From: Cliona cf. orientalis
Lineage: Eukaryota > Porifera > Demospongiae > Clionaida > Clionaidae
Reading direction: 5' to 3'
NCBI GenBank assembly: GCA_963930775.1
Contig: OZ005692.1
Coordinates: 10,397,029 to 10,461,028 of the forward strand
Length of the DNA stretch: 64,000 bases
Under the pieces are notes generated by a model. The model did not search any database. It had not been told where the DNA came from and saw nothing but the letters and a program-made list of their open reading frames with translations. The position numbers and the translations under genes are program-made. This document shows positions 23,003-46,962 of the stretch, piece by piece; the first letter of the stretch is position 1; every line of letters starts with the position of its first letter.

Positions 23003-23940
23003 ATTTTCGATGTAGTGTTCCCTTGTACACAGTGTTCACTCTGCAACCATCACCATAGCCTCAAGTCACTAGGACCCCTGTTGATGATTAAACAGCAACT
23101 GCAGTGCGTGATTGTGGAGCAGCTAGATCACTGATGTAGATCCAGGAGTTGGTGGAGGGAGAGTACATGTAGATTTTCTTCATGTCAGCTCCTCCTTCAG
23201 ATGTTTCTCTCCCTCCTATAGCAAGAAGGTTGCCAGCTAGCACGGCTGCAGCTGGTCGATAGGTTGGAGTGTTGGGTAGTGTCTTCCAAGCTGACTGAGT
23301 GTCACTGCTACCACTGTGGGTGGTCTGGTTGGCTGGTACAGCATTGCCAAGGAGATAATCAACTGAGGCATAGAGTGCTTGGTTGAGGTTTGAGCCACTG
23401 TATCCTCCTAGTGCATAGCATGTGTTGCCAATATAATAGCAATCAGTGATATGTCATAACAAGCTGTTGGTAGTGGGTCAGTCCTGTACCACTGTGATGT
23501 GTCTACTTTGAAGATTTCAACTGCAGTTGTACATTCAGGAGGCTCAAGATACCTAGGGAGTATCTAGCTGTTGGTATGGGAGGAGTGGTCTGCTTCCACT
23601 TTTGAGATTGTTCATTATACGTGTATACATCATTAGTTACATTTCCAGTATCCTTCTTCTTTCCCCCAATAGCTACTAGCTTGCCATTGACTTGACTCAG
23701 ATCAAAATATCTGACAGGAAGTGGTGGTAGAGTGGTCCACTTGTCTTGCGATGGATCATAGCAGCAGACAATGCACTCATCATCATCATCAGTCACTCCT
23801 CCTCCACAGTAGACCCTGCCATTGATGACTGTAGTCCTTCCACTGCTCGTTCTGGTAGGCAGTTCAGCACACTGTTTCCAGGTGATACTAGCCTGTATTA
23901 TGCGAGTCAAATCAATAAATTTTCTTACTATGATTGGCTT
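23003..23940 (-). pseudogene. Broken Kelch exon, unit 3
   Basis: The 5' part is intact from the acceptor ([20 protein letters not shown]) through blades 1-3. Then about 50 bp are missing around 23530 where blade 3 should read LVVAGG, and the frame is lost (stop at 23503). The 3' part is recognisable down to the YKGTL end but has further indels (near 23430) and a changed GATTAA codon near 23085. All other family members except the MITE-split unit 4 keep this exon open. The upstream kinase exon in this unit has a different in-phase partner (see 24186-35381). Confidence 0.85.
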
Positions 23941-24185
23941 GATCAATAGCATGCATTAATTATTGGTGCCTGACTCTTCATGATCATTGTGATGATTACT
24001 ACTTGTCAGTGTATGTACTTCAAATAAAACAGTCCATGTGCTGATACGGCTTTTTTGTACTGGGAAATTTTCAAGGTATCCAATTTTCATGGATAATATA
24101 ATAATTATGAACAAGTCAAAAACAAAGTAAGTATAGTCGTTATTGTTACACATAATAATATACATCTGCATGCATGTGTGTCTGG

Positions 24186-35381
<11,196 letters not shown>

Positions 35382-36045
35382 GATTAACAGTCAGCACTAG
35401 ATATTAAAGGTAGAAAGATCAGGCTAGCTTAGCTATCAAACCATGTAAACTGAAAGTAGAGTGTAGCTATAAACACATAGTACTTTAATATCATGTGACA
35501 TTCCATATTTGGAAACCACACTTAATCTTATTCATGATTTGCAGTATTCACACAGTGTGCAATAGTTTTTCATACCATGAAATGGAGTTTACAAATGAAT
35601 TAGAAAGTTAAGGTATAATTAAACTCCTCTTTCTGGCCAAAGGAAGGAGTGTTACATTCACATTTTCATGGTGATGTAACCATTACATCATGTGTGATGT
35701 GTCTTTTGTAGGTCGCCCAACACGAACTCTTGTACAGTACCTACATTACAATAATTAGATTAATTTTATTGGCAATAGCTAATCAGTATTGTTGGATATA
35801 ATATAAGAAAATGGAAATACATTGATATAACATAGAGTTGAATGTGCAGTGTACCACATTAAAATGGAAAAACGTTATACAATTACAATGTTTTTTAATT
35901 TTGGTGATTATTACAATGTCCCATATGTAGCTCTATAGGTATTATGTAGCTACACCTGTTATTTTTTCCAAGTAGCTAGTTTACTAATAGACGGGTTGCA
36001 CTATAATTCATATTATTAAGATGCTCCACCTTCCCCCTCCCCCCC
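35382..36045 (+). pseudogene. LAP 3' exon remnants, unit 3, and flank
   Basis: Sequence at about 35630-35670 resembles the LVKGMSG end of the EFVKCDN exon, with changes. At about 35710-35756 a last exon GRPTRTLVQYLHYNN with stop is readable. The SAGACTAAAFLK exon is not recognisable. The remainder is AT-rich without coding signal. Confidence 0.6.
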
Positions 36046-36049
36046 TCCC

Positions 36050-36165
36050 CAAAGGCAGGTCATGTGACTGGGGATCGTCTCTGGAGGATGCCACTCTACG
36101 GACAGTACACCAAACAGATCCAACACAGAGTTGCTGACATCAGCAAAGTTTGGAGCAAGAGGAAG
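36050..36165 (+). pseudogene. LAP TGDRLW exon, unit 4
   Basis: Reads TGDRLWRMPLYGQYTKQIQ and then loses frame through an extra T near 36150 (AAAGTTTGGAGC against AATGTTGGAGC). A C-rich tract precedes the acceptor, as in the other units. Confidence 0.72.
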
Positions 36166-36304
36166 GTATGCCACAAATAATAATACTGGAGATATTTGTA
36201 TATCATCTTCACGTCAAAAACCCAAACCATGTTTGAGCATAGTTTAGTAAACATAATTTAGCTAGCTATAATAAAATTTAAAATTTTTTATTGGTAATCA
36301 TCAA

Positions 36305-37654
36305 CTAGGAAATAGGAAAAATTTTCAATGTAGCTAGTGTACCCTTGTACACAGTGTTCACTCTGCGATCACCACCCCAGCCTCCAATCACTAGGATCTC
36401 TGTTGATGATAAAACAGCAACTACAGTGAGTGATCGTGGAGCAGGTAGATCACTGATGTAGATCCAGGAGTTGGCGGAGGGAGAGTACACGTAGACTTCC
36501 TTCATGTCAACTCCTCCTTTAGATGTTTCATCCCCTCCTATAGCAAGAAGGTTGCCAGCTAGCACGGCTGCAGCTTGTCGATATCTTGGAGTGTTGGGTA
36601 GTGTATTCCAAGCTGACTGAGTGTCACTGCTACCACTGTGCAGGGGCGGATCTAGGGGGGGGGGGGTTCAGGGGGTTGCAACCCCCCCAAACGATTTTGA
36701 GCAGCCCCTCCCACTTATATACAAGGCCTACTATAGCTTGGCATAGTAGCTGCCACTGTATGGCTAGCAGCAGACAAGCTGTGTAGTACATAATTGGCCT
36801 CAAACCAACAGGTGGTCACGGTGGTTAGTGGTACACCCTGAACATGGCTTCAGCTATGAACAATCTACTGTAGACCACAAGAGTCAGCTGTGGTGCTAGG
36901 CGTGGTAAAGCTCTATACCTACAGTGTTACAAGGTCACAGTCACACTCTGGGGCGCGAGAAGATGATTAAAAGTGGGCGTGGTCGCAAAAATTTCAACCC
37001 CACCATACTAAAAATCCTAGATCCGCCCCTGCTGTGGGTGGTCTGGTTGGCTGCTACAGCATTACCAAGGAGATCATCAACTGAGGCATAGAGTGCTTGG
37101 TTGAGGGATGAGCCATCGTATCCTCCTAGTGCATAGCATGTGTTGCCAATAACAGCCAGTGATACGTCATGACAAGCTGTTGGTAGCGGGTCAGTCCTGT
37201 ACCACTGTGATGTGTCCGGTTTGAAGATCTCAACTGCATCTGTATTCTTGAATAATGGTGTGCTTCCACCTGCCACTACAAGTGCTGACCGAAGGCTCAA
37301 GATACCATGGGAATCTCTGGCTGTTGGCATGGGAGGAATGGTTTTCTTCCATTTTTGAGATTGCGCATCATACGTGTATACATCATTAGTATCATCTGAA
37401 GTACCCTTCTTCAGTCCCCCAACAGCTACTAGCTTGCCGTTGACTTGACCCAGACCAAACCATTTGACAGGAAGTGGTGGTAGAGTGGTCCACTTGTCTT
37501 GTGATAGGTTATAGCAGTAGACAAGGTACTGATTATCATCATTGGTATCATTAGTTACTCCTCCTCCACAGTAGAACTTGCCATTGATGACTGTAGTCTT
37601 TCCATTGCATATTGCAGTAGGCAGTTCAGCACATTGTTTCCAGGTGATACTAAC
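36305..37654 (-). pseudogene. Kelch exon of unit 4, split by a MITE
   Basis: The exon starts at the acceptor (37654, [12 protein letters not shown]) and runs through blades 1-4 to ..VAANQTTHS. There a 391-bp MITE (36641-37031) with a 5-bp duplication interrupts the codons for the THSGSSDTQSAW stretch. Blades 5-6 resume after it and end YKGTLATLKIFPIS, a C-terminus unlike the usual YKGTLHRKL. Unless the MITE is spliced out, the propeller is truncated after four blades. Its kinase exon (38444-39553) is intact. Confidence 0.82.
36641..37031. mobile_element. MITE inside a Kelch exon
   Basis: Terminal inverted repeats CAGGGGCGGATCTAGG and CCTAGATCCGCCCCTG, with direct repeat CTGTG at 36636-36640 and 37032-37036. 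Removing the element and one repeat restores the conserved Kelch sequence, so the insertion point is exact. Confidence 0.88.
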
Positions 37655-37750
37655 CTGTATTGTGCATGTCAAGATGACAATTACCAAATCTATAGCGGGA
37701 AACTCTGGCAAGATTTTACCTCATTTGGCAGAAAATCACCAATTATTGTT

Positions 37751-38108
37751 AATACCGTATTTATTCAAATAGAAGCCGTGATTAGTAGCGAGACATGGAG
37801 CTCTGCGAAAGAAATAGTAGCTGCCCTGGCCATGATTGTAAGCCATGAATGATCGTCAGTTCTAGGCAAAAACATGGCAGAAACGTTCTTGGCTTGGTTC
37901 TGCTGCTTATTTATCGATCATTTACATGTATCTTGAATATTTGAAAAATCATCCCTGAAATATGAGTCTATTCAATTGACTGTGTCAATATCACCAACAG
38001 ATGTCACTCCAAAATTAAATAAAAGCTGCCCTCAATTGATAGCCACACTTCCAATAAGGCTGAATTGATAATAGTAGCCACAGCTAGTATTTGAATAAAT
38101 ACGGTATT
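37751..38108. mobile_element. MITE with AATACCGTATTTATTCAAAT ends
   Basis: Near-perfect inverted ends of about 20 bp enclose a noncoding core containing TCAATTGA/GATAGCCAC-type motifs. It lies in the intron between the Kelch and kinase exons of unit 4. Short-element borders are approximate. Confidence 0.75.
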
Positions 38109-38443
38109 TGAAATTTAATATTGAATTTCTATAACTTTACCTGCTAATTAAATTTTATGCTCATAAGTGCTATTAATATGGTCGATTGTATAGGTGTGGC
38201 CAAAAGAATATTATTATTATTATGTTTATACATGTACCCAGTGCTAAGCCACCATTTTCAATAGTTAATGGCAAATATTATGTGTACGACTATACATACA
38301 TCTCGGGAGAGCCTAAAATAATATTATAGGCAATTTTGTGAGTCATGACGGCAATAACAGTATAGACAGAATTTACACCTTGTACATGTACTACAGTAAC
38401 TATGACTATGCCATGTAAGGTATACATACAAAGTAAAACTTAC

Positions 38444-39553
38444 AGTTTTATTTTCGATCTTTAGCAGTTCGTTTTCTGTTCTTAGTTCCTGTATCTCTCC
38501 ATTTTTTCTTCCTATCTCTTCTCTTAGATCTCCCATCTCTCTTCGCAGATCATCAATCTCTTTGTCCAAAGCTTCAGTTCTTCTAATTTCTTCTCTCAAG
38601 TCTCTAATCTCTCTACTCAGTGCTTCATTATGTCTGAGTGCTTCATCCAGTCTGTTGGCAAAGGAGGCAGGAAACTGCAACACCATCTCTGCTAGTTGCC
38701 CCACAATCTCACTGGCATGAGCCCTTCTCTGAGGGTGATTATGGATGCACTTAAGGATGAGGTCCATCAGAGGATGATCATTTCCAATGGCTCGAAGGAA
38801 CACCTCACGTCGCTCAGCTTCAGATACTGGAGTCATTCTTCCATCAAGCTCAGTACGGATTTGACCAACCTGTGGCTCTGGCCACTGACCACTGAACATG
38901 TGGATCATTATGATGCCATAGGAGAACTCATCAATACTTGTGTCGTATTTGGGGTTGGCTATCATCACCTCTGGTGGCATGTAGGCAGGGGTGCCAGGAG
39001 TCTGGGTCATGCGACTGACCTGTAGAGGGGTCAACTTATTGAATATTCTGGCCACACCCAGATCAGAGATCTTGGCTGTCATGTTGGGGGTGAGGAGGAC
39101 ATTGTTGGAAGAGAGGTCTCGATGAATGATGGGAGGAGTTTTGCTGTGGAGGTAGCACAAGCCCAGAGCCACGTCGTGAAGGATGGAGTAGCTGATCTCC
39201 TTTGGGAGAATGCAGTATTTGTCAATACAGGAGGTGAGGTTGGTGGGGAGAAATTCCATGACTAGGATGGGTGCTTGCACTCCTTGCTGGAAATAGACTC
39301 CTAGAAATTGGACAATGTTGGGGTGGCGTACTTGACTGAGTAGACGACATTCTTCCTCAAATCTGCAAACAGTGTAGCTGGCATCTCCCTGCCTCAGTAG
39401 CAGTTCATGGATCTTCTTGCCAGCACATTTCAGTCCCATGTGCTCCAGTTCTAGCACAGTAGCATAGGAGCCATGTCCCAGCTCTCGATCTGTCACTCTA
39501 ACTCGAGTCAGCTTGTAGGGATCAAGTCCAGTGAATGTTGCTCTCACAGCCAT
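38444..39553 (-). CDS. TKL kinase-coiled coil exon, unit 4
   Basis: A 370-codon exon starts MAVRATFTGLDPYKL and ends ..IENKT at donor ACT|GTAAGT (phase 0). This is 12 or so residues shorter than the other copies, which continue to SPSQ. Glycine loop [25 protein letters not shown] and PPE are present, and residues about 285-365 are coiled coil. The intended Kelch partner (36305-37654) is split by a MITE, so this gene may now yield a kinase with an incomplete propeller. Confidence 0.82.
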
Positions 39554-39789
39554 GACACTTGTATAGCTAGTCTAGCCGACTGGCTGGCTAAGAAGGTAGA
39601 AAAACCAGGCTATAGTTTAGAAAGCTATGTACCAGATAAAGGGGTGTATACAGAAGTTACACTGCATCATGTGACATTCCAAGAATTCCATGCTTGAAAT
39701 CATAAATCATATTCACTATAATTATTATGCACACTAATAATTATCTGTATAATGAATTTTCTATCAAAATTTATTAGTGCTATCATGAT

Positions 39790-39900
39790 TATACAAACAA
39801 ATCTCAGTTTTAAATTTGTATGATGATTATAGGAGTTTGTGAAGTATGATAACTAGGCATAATATTATATTGACATCGCCGGGGTGATGGAATGCCATAA
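39790..39900 (+). pseudogene. LAP EFVK exon remnant, unit 4
   Basis: The exon reads EFVKYDN, then a stop and an insertion, then IDIAGVMECH before similarity ends at about 39897. It is the last LAP trace in the array; none is seen around the plus-strand kinase-Kelch genes that follow. Confidence 0.65.
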
Positions 39901-40277
39901 CATCTCCAGGAGATAATAATGTGATGTTGAATTAAATTAATATTGATACCATTCACATTGTCATGTGAGCATAACAACTCACATGTGCAGTGCAATCAAT
40001 GGGGTTTAAGCTGGGGATAACCTCAGACAGCCTACAAAGTAATCTAACATAATATTTTAGTGGCTTATAGTATCTTCTACCTATTAACTATTGGACTCTG
40101 CGTGAGATGTTTATTAAATAGGAAATTTTAGACCCACAGTTTTGTTTATGCTACACAACTGTCATCTTGTGAAAACAGATAGTCAACAGATAGACAGTCT
40201 GTAAAAACATCAGATGCAACATACACAATCCACATAGTGCAAGTAAAGAAATTGTAGATAGAACAAAATTCAACACT
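39901..40277. promoter_or_regulatory. Shared head-to-head interval between divergent kinase-Kelch genes
   Basis: About 0.7 kb (39554-40277) separates the start codons of the minus-strand unit 4 gene and the plus-strand gene at 40278. It must hold both 5' regions. I see no TATA-type element that I would defend. This call rests on gene orientation only. Confidence 0.4.
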
Positions 40278-43187
40278 ATGGCTAGAAAAGCTGCGGCAAC
40301 TTTCACTGGGTTTGATCCCTACAAGCTGACTGGAGTTAGAGTGACAGATCGAGAGCTGGGACATGGCTCCTATGCTACTGTGCTAGAACTGGAGTACATG
40401 GGACTGAAATGTGCTGGCAAGAAGATCCATGAAGTACTTTTGAAGCAAAGTGATGCAATGTACACACTTCAAAGGTTCGAGGAAGAATGTCGTCTACTCA
40501 GTCAAGTACGCCACCCCAACATTGTCCAATTTCTGGGAGTCTATTTCCAGCAAGGAGTGCAAGTACCCATCCTAGTCATGGAGTTTCTCTCCACTGATCT
40601 CACTTCGTGTATCGATCAGTTCGGAATTCTCCCAAATGAGATCTGCTACTCCATCCTTCATGACGTGGCTCTGGGCTTGTGCTACCTCCACAGCCAAACT
40701 CCTCCCATCATTCACCGAGATCTCTCTTCCAACAATATCCTCCTCACCCCCAACATGACGGCCAAGATATCTGATCTGGGTGTGGCCAGGATCCTCAACC
40801 TGACCCCTCTACAGGTCAGTCGCATGACAAGGACTCCTGGCACCCCTGCCTACATGCCACCAGAGGTGATGGTAGCAAAACCCAAATACGATACAAGTAT
40901 CGATATATTCTCATATGGCATTTTGATGATCCACACTTTCAGTGGCAAATGGCCAGAGCCACAGGTTGGCCCAATTCGTGCTAAACCTAGCAGACTGATT
41001 CCGGTATCTGAAGCTGAAAGACGAGACGTGTTCCTTCAAGCGATCGGCAGTGATCACCCTCTCCTGAATCTCATTCGTAAATGCATTGACAACCACCCTC
41101 GACTAAGGCCTCGTGCTAGTGACATCGTCAAGCACCTAGGCGACACCTTATCACAGTTTCCTGCCTCCTCAATGGCTAATCGACTGGAAATGTTGAGACG
41201 AATCGACTCCCATGAAGAGGAGAGAAAACAGTTTCAGGAGACACTCAGCCAGGAGAAACAGAAGTTCACAAGGCAACTGGCCGAAAAGACGAGAGCTCTC
41301 GAAGAAAAAGATGCTAAAATCTCACAGATTGGAGAGCAGCTGTCGAAAGCAAGAAATAGCTTGGCTACTACATCACAGGTATGTAAAATTTGGTAGCAGT
41401 TACCATAGCAACATAATTTTCAACCCCAAATTATAGGGTAGTTAGAGGTGACAGAGGGTCATTAGCTAGTACGTTAATGGGTCAGTAGTGATTTCTACCA
41501 AAGTGGTTAGTTTCGCAATTCTACTCGCGGCTTCGCCTTTTCGTAAAAATTATTCAAAACCAACATCTAACTTATCATACAATAAAAAAGTTGGGAGCTT
41601 GATGTAGAGTATTGATCAGCATCCCAATTCAAATTTATTATTGCACACGTCTGTGAGTTTATCTTGTCAGCTTGTTCAGTAGTAAAACGTTAACTAATAA
41701 TTAGATGAGTGTAGTTTATACAATGATAATGTGCTGTTTGCGCATACTATAGGCTATCTTCATCCTTGTAAAATGTTATTTCCCAAACATTTTAGTGCTT
41801 GGAGGATGCAGCCTCATCCCCATCTGTTTAATATACACATAGCTAGACAAATTGAGGATAAAGGTATAAAAATAGCTATTACTATGCTCTTCTTAGATAG
41901 TGTACTGCCAGAGCTGCAGGATATAGCTAGCTACATTACTATTGTTGTAATCATGAGCAATTTTAGGTTAGCCTTGCTATTATATGAATTCACAGGAGAG
42001 TTCGAACCAATCAAAATGTTATCTTAACTCTGTTGGGGACATTGGGGTTAACTTGGGAATAAAATTAGATAATCATCCCCAAATTGAATCTGTGCCTGTT
42101 ACTATTTTAGGGTATACCCGCTGTTTATAGTGTACAGTACACATGCTAAAAGATTGTCATTGCAATATAGTCACTTGGGTATATGCAGGGGGTTTAATAA
42201 TAGCCATTTCAAATTGTTTCACAGGCCATTCGAGCTACTATTTCTTGGAAAAAATGCAGCAACCTTCCTATGAAATCGAGTGAAGGAAGAGTTGTGATCA
42301 TTAACGACAGGGTGTACTACGGAGGGGGAACTACTGATGTGGATAACGGTGACTATGAATACACTGTCTGTTGCTACGACCCACCACAAGACAAGTGGAC
42401 CACTCTACCACCACTTCCTGTCAGATGGTTCGGTTTAGGTGAAGTCAGCGGCAAACTAGTAGCTGTTGGGGGACGAAAAAAGCTCGATAATCGTGCCACC
42501 AACGAGATTCATTCGTATAACGATCGAACGCACAAGTGGAAGCAGACCATTCCTCCCATGCCGACAGCTAGATGGTCCCCAGGTGTCTTGAGCCTCCAAT
42601 CAGCCGCCATTTTAGTGGCGGGCGGTAGATACGCACAGTCTTCCTACACTGAAGCAGTGGAAATATTCAGTGCTGAAACATCACATTGGTACCGGACTAA
42701 CCCTCTGCCTACACCATGCAGTAGCATAGCACTGGTTGATATTGGAAGCAAGTGCTATGCACTAGGAGGATACAAGTATCTTTCTAGGCTTAACCAAGCA
42801 CTTTTTGCCGCAATCGGGGATCTATTCCGTAATGCTGTACCTGCCAACCAGACCACCCACAGCACTAGTGATAGCAGTGACACTCAGTCAGCTTGGAAGA
42901 CGCTACCTCATCTACCTAACTCTCAACCAGCCGCTGGTGTGCTAGCAGGCAGCCTCCTTGCTCTGGGAGGGAAAGGGACATCTTCGTGTGGAAATAGAAA
43001 GGAGGTGTGTATGTATCTACCGCTGAATAACTCGTGGATCTACTTCACTGATCTACCTGCTCCTATGTACATGTATGGCACTGCAGTTGCTGTTTTATCG
43101 TCAACTGAGATTTTAATGATTGGAGGCGAAGGAAATGAGAATAGACTAGACACAGTGTATAAAGGAGTACTGGCTTTCAGGCTGTGA
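40278..43187 (+). CDS. TKL kinase-coiled coil-Kelch protein, plus-strand copy 1
   Basis: Two exons, 40278-41378 and 42225-43187, join in phase 0 (TTSQ|AIRATISWKKC) and predict about 687 aa. The kinase has [25 protein letters not shown] and PPE. The coiled coil (residues about 295-360) differs completely from that of the minus-strand copies (EERKQFQETLSQEKQKF). The Kelch domain has six blades (YYGGGT..CYDPPQDKW through TVYKGVLAF), with more substitutions than the unit 1-4 exons but an identical NQTTHS-type segment in blade 4-5. The intron (846 bp) shows no coding signal. It appears intact. Confidence 0.87.
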
Positions 43188-43554
43188 ATATTTGGCAATT
43201 TTGTACAAAACAATGGACTAGCTATTTGTGCACTATGTGTGATGACGTGTTTGTGCTATTAGCTATCTGTATAAAAATGTTGAATTGTGACCTATTTCAA
43301 GCACAATGCACTGATTTAGCACACGTGCATGGATCCAATGTCTACTAGTTTTGTAAATCTGGATCAAGCTTAGCAATCAGTATTCCAAAATGAATATTGG
43401 TGCTGTTGTAGTGATATACACATTGCATTGGGACACATTTTGGTTAGTAAACACATATGTAATGTAATAGGATGCCTCATGCAACAAAAATTAGACCAAA
43501 GCATACAAAAGTTACTAATTGTGTTGATTAAAACTGGCCGATATCTAGATAGCT

Positions 43555-46309
43555 ATGTCTGATTCTAAAGAGAATGTCTTTGCTGGGTTTGATCCCTACA
43601 AGCTGACTGGAGTTAGAGTGACAGATCGAAAGCTGGGACATGGCTCCTATGCTACTGTGCTAGAACTGGAGTACATGGGACTGAAATGTGCTGGCAAGAA
43701 GATCCATGAACTGCTGCTAGAGCAGGGAGATGCCAGCTACACTGTTCGCAGATTTGAGGAAGAATGTCGTCTACTCAGTCAAGTACGTCATCCCAACATT
43801 GTCCAGTTTCTGGGAGTCTATTTCCAGCAAGGAGTGCGAGCACCCATCCTAGTCATGGAGTTTCTCCCCACCAACCTCACCTCCTGCATTAAGCAATACG
43901 GCATTCTCCCAAAGGAGATCAGCTACTCCATCCTTCATGACGTGGCTCTGGGCTTGCACTACCTCCACAGCCAAACTCCTCCCATCATTCATCGAGATCT
44001 CTCTTCCAACAATGTCCTCCTCACCCCCAACATGACGGCCAAGATCTCTGATCTGGGTGTGGCCAGGATCCTCAACCTGACCCCTCTACAGGTCAGTCGC
44101 ATGACCCAGACTCCTGGCACCCCTGCCTACATCCCACCAGAGGTGATGGTAGCCAACCCCAAATACGACACAAGTGTTGATGAGTTCTCCTACGGCATTA
44201 TGATGATCCACATGTTCAGTGGTCAGTGGCCAGAGCCACAGGTCGGTCCAAATCAAATTGAGGACGGAAAACTAATTCCAGTTTCGGAAGCCGAAAGACG
44301 CGAGAAATTTCTTCAAGGTCTTAAGGATGGCTGTCCACTAGTCGATCTCATTCTTTTATGCATCGACAATCACCCTCAAGTTAGAGCACGTGCGAGTGAG
44401 CTTGTAAAACGACTTGGGCAGATGGTGCAAAAGTATCCATCTTCACACAGTAATCGCCTGGACATGCTGAGATGTATTGAAGCGAGTGATAAGGAGAGGG
44501 AAAACTTGAAACATGAAATCGAGAAGATGAATAAAACTATCGACAAAAGTGAGGAGGAGATCTCAAGTTTGAAGGAAGAAATTCACGCAAAAGACCAGCA
44601 GATGGATGAGAAGGTCGAAGAGCTGGCTAAGAAACTCGAAGAACAAGCAAACCAGTTTAAAATGGTTCACGAATGTGAGGTAGAAGAGCTGCAGCAGCAA
44701 AACAGAGATTTGAATGATCAATTTCAATCCCTCAAAGTTAAGAATGAAACGGAATTGGCCGATCTATATGCCAAAATCGAGCGCTATGAGAGTGAGCTTG
44801 AGAGCAGCACAAAGATCCTTAATCAAGCAAGGGAGGAATTTGACGAACAGCTAGCAAAGAAAATTGAGCAACAGAAGGAAATTTTAGCAAAGATGAAAGA
44901 AGAATATGAGACCAAACTGGCCGAAGATAGAGATGAATTTCAATCTTCATTAGCAGACATAAGGGAGCAGAGCGATAAACTAACAGCTGAGAATAGCCAG
45001 TTGCTCTCAAAGGTGTCAAAATTGGCATCAGAAAATGATAATCTTGAAGAACGCAATTCTACTTTGGTATTGAGCTGTGCAAGTACCGTTTCAAGAAAGA
45101 ACACGGTGATTGCTATGAAAGATTCTGAAATTGAAACTATAACAAAGGTGATGAAGGAACAAGATTTTATCATCTCAGAGATTAGTCAACAGCTTGTTAA
45201 AGCGAAGGAATGCCTGACTTCAAAACAGCAGGTGAGCAAAAATAATAATTATTATAATATAAAATTATAACAGCACAATTCTTTAGCATCTCTAGAATAA
45301 TACATTTTCCATTTTTTGGCAAATTTAGAGGAAATATTTATGTTATTATTACACACAGATTCTACATCCTTGTATTATGTGGACAGAGTGTGCAGATATA
45401 CCAACCAAATTATGCACAGGAAAGGCAGCTATTGTCAACGACAAGATCTACTGTGGAGGAGTAACTGATCTGAAAGAAAACTGCTACCTTGTCTACTGCT
45501 ATGACCCATCGCAGGACAAGTGGACCACTCTACCACCACTTCCTGTCAAATATTTTGGTGTGGGGCACATCAATGGCAACCTAGTAGCTGTTGGGGGAGT
45601 AAGAAAGAAAGATGGGAGGGAGACGGGTGTCGTATTCTCCTTTCAGACCTCTGAGCAGGCACAAAAGTGGAAGCAGACCATTCCTCCCATGCTAACTGCT
45701 AGACACTCCCCAGGTGTCTTGAGCCTCCAATCAGCACTTGTAGTGGCAGGTGGATACACATTATCAACACGGTATGTAAACACAGTGGAAATTCTCAAAT
45801 CAGACACATCACAGTGGCATTGCACTGACCCTCTACCAGCAGCGTGTTTGGATGCATCATTGGTTGCTATAGACAACACATGCTACGCACTTGGAGGGTA
45901 TATACAAGGGCCATCACACCTCAATCAAGCACTCTATGCCTCAGTTGATGATCTCCTTGGCAATGCTGTACCAGCCAACCAGACCACCCACAGTGGTAGC
46001 AGTGACACTCAGTCAGCTTGGAAGACACTACCCAACACTCCAACTTATGATCCCACAGCTGCCGTGCTAGCTGGCAACCTTCTTGCTATAGGAGGGGACC
46101 AAACACCAAGAAGAGGTGCAGCTACGAAAGAAATCTACATGTACTCTCCCTCCACCAACTCCTGGGTCTACATCAGTGATCTACCTGCTCCACGATCTGA
46201 TAGCATAGTTGCCGTCTTGTCACCTATGGAGGTCCTAGTGATTGGAGGCTGGAAGGATGGAGATATTGTTAATACCACGTACAAGGGAACTCTAAGCTTT
46301 AATCTTTAA
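43555..46309 (+). CDS. TKL kinase-long coiled coil-Kelch protein, plus-strand copy 2
   Basis: Exons 43555-45231 and 45359-46309 join in phase 0 and predict about 875 aa. The kinase domain is nearly identical in DNA to the other copies up to ..GQWPEPQVG (residue about 225) and then diverges abruptly. The coiled coil is far longer than in the paralogues, about residues 300-555 (KEEIHAKDQQMDEKVEELAK and similar heptads), suggesting a long dimeric rod between kinase and propeller. The second exon begins ILHPCIMWTECADIPT and has six Kelch blades ending YKGTLSFNL. The intron is only 127 bp. Intact, no signal peptide or membrane span. Confidence 0.88.
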
Positions 46310-46962
46310 ATGGACTATAGAGTGTGCCACTTAGCTCCCTAGAATATGGACCCAGTTATATTCAGCATATTGCCTATCCTTAATAATATTTTGCAGATTG
46401 TGAAATATTCCCTTCTAGGAATGCAAGACTATCATAATGTTATAGTATATTAACTTCATTATAATTTTGGGAGGAAGGAAAGGGTATAAGGATACACAGG
46501 ACAATGCCTAAGTCATTTTCCACATCCTTTGCCTGGTACACAGCTTTCTCCTAATTTCCCTGCTGATGGGTAAACAGTGAAGCACTATACTGGCAGTTAG
46601 TTAATGGAGATTCCCTGTAAGGTATTAGGCAGACAGCTGCTCTATAGCTAGACAAAGGGATATAATATTATGTTCTCTTTAGCTTGAATTCATGTTAACA
46701 ATTAAATCATACTGCAGATTTGTACAAGTATACCAAGTAGATACACTGTATAATGACATTAATCAGCTATCATAATACAGAATAATAACAATGCAGTGTC
46801 ATGTATTGATACATAATTTAAGTGCGCTTAATTTGACTTTGATGTTCATGTACACACATGGCTTCATTGTACAAATAATTTGTAATGTGACATTTAACCA
46901 GAATCACTATTCAATGAATCACCTATAGTAGCATATTATTATTAGCTACAGCTGTTCATGAG
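46310..46962. other. Intergenic, no gene seen
   Basis: AT-rich interval between the convergent 3' ends of the plus-strand kinase-Kelch gene and the minus-strand receptor gene. It must contain both polyadenylation regions. I see no exon, repeat or RNA gene. Confidence 0.5.
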
